Assembly: GCA_016927905.1 (NCBI GenBank)
Contig: JAFGLW010000001.1
Coordinates: 248,001-312,000, forward strand
Direction of reading: 5' to 3'
Origin: a candidate division CSSED10-310 bacterium
GTDB lineage: Bacteria; CSSED10-310; JAFGJC01
DNA: 64,000 nt
The notes under the pieces were generated by a model. It was not told the DNA's origin. It saw only the letters and a program-made list of their open reading frames with translations, and searched no databases. Positions within the stretch are counted from its first letter, which is position 1, and every line of letters starts with the position of its first letter. This document shows positions 62,373 through 64,000 of this stretch, in pieces. A program made the position numbers and the translations under genes.

Positions 62373-64000
62373 TTATTCCCGAACGATGGCTTCAACGGGG
62401 CAAACATAAAAACATTGACCGCATTGGATGCACTTAACCTGATCGATGACATGAGCCTGTTTTCTTTCTCCCGAAATGGCACCTGTGGGACAGGATTTCG
62501 TGCACAGCGTGCATCCGATGCATTTTGCGGGATTGATCGTGAAAGTGAGTAATTTCGTACAGACATGAGCCGGACATTTTTTGTTGTAAATATGGGCTTC
62601 GTATTCTGATTTGAAGTACTTCAGCGTTGTCAGAACCGGATTCGGAGCGGTCTGACCCAGGCCGCACAGCGATGATTCGCTTATTTTTCTGGCCAGATCC
62701 TCCAGCAGCGGTATGTCTTCCGCCCGGCCATCACCCTGGCAGATGCGGGTTAAAATTTCAAGCATACGTTTCGTTCCGATTCTGCAAAATGTGCATTTGC
62801 CGCAGGATTCGCTCTGAGTGAATTCCAGGAAATAACGGGCCAGATCCACCATGCAGGTGGTTTCATCCATGACGACCAGCCCGCCGGAACCCATGATAGC
62901 GCCGGTACGGGTCAGGGATTCGTAGTCGATAATCGTATCTTTCAATTCCGCAGGAATACACCCGCCGGACGGGCCGCCAATCTGAACCGCCTTGAATTTT
63001 TTGTCGCCGGGAATTCCTCCGCCGATATCGAATACGATCCTCTCGATGGATATACCCATGGGAACTTCGACCAGTCCGGAATTGTTGATTGCACCCACCA
63101 GCGCAAATATTTTGGTGCCCTTGCTTGTTTTGGTGCCCAGCGATGCGAACCATTCCGCACCCCTGAGCATGATGGCGGGTACATTGGCCCAGGTTTCGAC
63201 ATTGTTGATGTTGGTGGGTTTCCCCCAGATACCTTTCTGTGCGGGGAAAGGCGGTCGAAACCTCGGTCGGCCTTCAACACCCTCTATCGAAGCCATCAGA
63301 GCGGTTTCTTCACCGCAGACAAACGCTCCCCCCCCCCTGACAACTCTCACATTGAAATTGAATCCCGACCCCAGGATGTCATTACCCAGCAATCCGAATT
63401 CCATGGCCTGCTTGATGGCGATTCTCAGCCGTTTGATTGCCAGCGGATACTCATCCCGGACATATAGGATGCCTTCCTGAGCCCCGATTGCGAATGCGCC
63501 GATGGTCATTCCTTCCAGCACACAATGAGGATCGGCTTCCAGAATCGACCTGTCCATGAACGCTCCCGGATCCCCTTCATCTCCGTTGCACACGATGTAT
63601 TTGGGACTGCCCTGCGCCCGTTTGCAGAATTCCCATTTCAATCCGGTGGGGAAACCGGCCCCGCCCCGGCCTCTCAACTGGGAATTCTTGATCTCCGTTA
63701 TGACCTGCTCGGGAGTCATTTCCGTCAGTACTCTTTCAAGAGCCATGTATCCGTCGTGAGCGATATAATCCTCGATCACTTCCGGATCGATCATGCCGCG
63801 GTTCCGAAGAGCCACCAGAATCTGATCCTTGAAAAACCCGATGTCTCTCATCAGGGGAACCTTGTCTTCCTTCAACGTGGGAGAATACATCAGTTTCTTG
63901 ACGGGCCGACCCTTCAAAAAATGCTCTTCAACCAGATAGGGAATATCCTTTACCGTCAGGCGCTGATAGAAAATTCCTTCCGGTTGAACAAGCATCACGG
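62373..64000 (-). CDS. NuoF/HydB-like NADH-binding subunit, N-terminus beyond window
   Basis: 541 residues are visible; the frame runs off the right edge. The first 45 residues ([19 protein letters not shown]) are the end of a thioredoxin-like 2Fe-2S domain, so the true protein should approach 600-650 residues. It has the NADH loop [16 protein letters not shown], the FMN site [30 protein letters not shown] and the 4Fe-4S site [14 protein letters not shown]. Two C-terminal ferredoxin clusters follow ([12 protein letters not shown] and [12 protein letters not shown]). This is the HydB/FdhB-type subunit of soluble bifurcating complexes rather than complex I NuoF. It lies 24 bases upstream of the fused subunit in the same operon. 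Confidence 0.95.
   Translation of the reverse strand, partial: VMLVQPEGIFYQRLTVKDIPYLVEEHFLKGRPVKKLMYSPTLKEDKVPLMRDIGFFKDQILVALRNRGMIDPEVIEDYIAHDGYMALERVLTEMTPEQVITEIKNSQLRGRGGAGFPTGLKWEFCKRAQGSPKYIVCNGDEGDPGAFMDRSILEADPHCVLEGMTIGAFAIGAQEGILYVRDEYPLAIKRLRIAIKQAMEFGLLGNDILGSGFNFNVRVVRGGGAFVCGEETALMASIEGVEGRPRFRPPFPAQKGIWGKPTNINNVETWANVPAIMLRGAEWFASLGTKTSKGTKIFALVGAINNSGLVEVPMGISIERIVFDIGGGIPGDKKFKAVQIGGPSGGCIPAELKDTIIDYESLTRTGAIMGSGGLVVMDETTCMVDLARYFLEFTQSESCGKCTFCRIGTKRMLEILTRICQGDGRAEDIPLLEDLARKISESSLCGLGQTAPNPVLTTLKYFKSEYEAHIYNKKCPAHVCTKLLTFTINPAKCIGCTLCTKSCPTGAISGERKQAHVIDQVKCIQCGQCFYVCPVEAIVRE

Overview
The window is a contiguous piece of a Gram-negative bacterial chromosome with moderate GC, dense genes and almost no spacer. 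Evidence for an outer membrane is a complete Tol-Pal set (tolQ, tolR, a TolA/TonB-like gene, tolB, pal, cpoB), an LpxH-like lipid A hydrolase, a FadL-family porin and a small outer-membrane barrel. Other genes are not typical of Proteobacteria: spoVG next to gpsA, a short MetH without the reactivation domain, secreted subtilases with FG-GAP or Pro/Thr-repeat stalks, and a bifurcating-type NuoF/GltD/formate-dehydrogenase-like complex. Together these suggest an anaerobic or facultative member of a deep-branching, poorly cultured phylum. I cannot name the phylum from sequence alone. No phage, insertion sequence, CRISPR array or rRNA was seen.

Layout. 1-5.4 kb (+): gpsA (cut by the window edge), spoVG, pmbA, then two tandem paralogous ATP-grasp-like genes of unknown role. 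5.4-12.9 kb (-): a radical SAM protein, tRNA-Leu(GAG), secG, tpiA, gap, short metH, comF, lpxH-like. 13.0-17.6 kb (+): an atypical iron-type alcohol dehydrogenase and a secreted subtilase with FG-GAP repeats, closed by a two-way terminator. 17.7-24.0 kb (-): a TPR protein, an EamA transporter, surE, nadD, obgE, rpmA and rplU. From a divergent promoter pair at 24.06-24.14 kb the plus strand carries rsfS, a sensorless sigma-54 activator, a pilin-like gene, ruvX, mltG and the tol-pal operon up to 32.3 kb. 32.4-33.7 kb (-): a sigma-70 factor. 34.0-37.1 kb (+): a GlmU-like gene and glmS. 37.1-40.3 kb (-): FadD-like and FadL-like genes. 40.4-47.8 kb: a HAMP protein, adenosine deaminase (-), an outer-membrane barrel, an Xaa-Pro peptidase and a second secreted subtilase. 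47.8-52.8 kb: rlmL (K/L fusion), a second EamA transporter (-) and an SLC13/RCK transporter. 52.9-58.6 kb (-): a decayed gene fragment, a B12-type radical SAM protein, a GT2 glycosyltransferase, a tiny C2HC protein, a large membrane protein and a DUF2452-like protein. 58.6-64.0 kb (-): a fused flavin/iron-sulfur/molybdopterin-like protein and a NuoF-like subunit cut by the window edge.

How it works together. Housekeeping blocks cover glycolysis with protein export, ribosome assembly (rplU-rpmA-obgE, rsfS, rlmL), envelope constriction (Tol-Pal, MltG) and amino sugar supply (GlmU-like, GlmS). The most unusual material is (1) a C-terminal domain shared by the two subtilases, with a frameshifted orphan copy at 52.9-53.1 kb, which looks like a lineage-specific secretion or surface-attachment tag; (2) the tandem ATP-grasp-like pair with a conserved CCNSYPAC motif; and (3) a formate-dehydrogenase-like module that has lost its catalytic Sec/Cys and its C-terminal domain and is fused behind a GltD-type flavoprotein.
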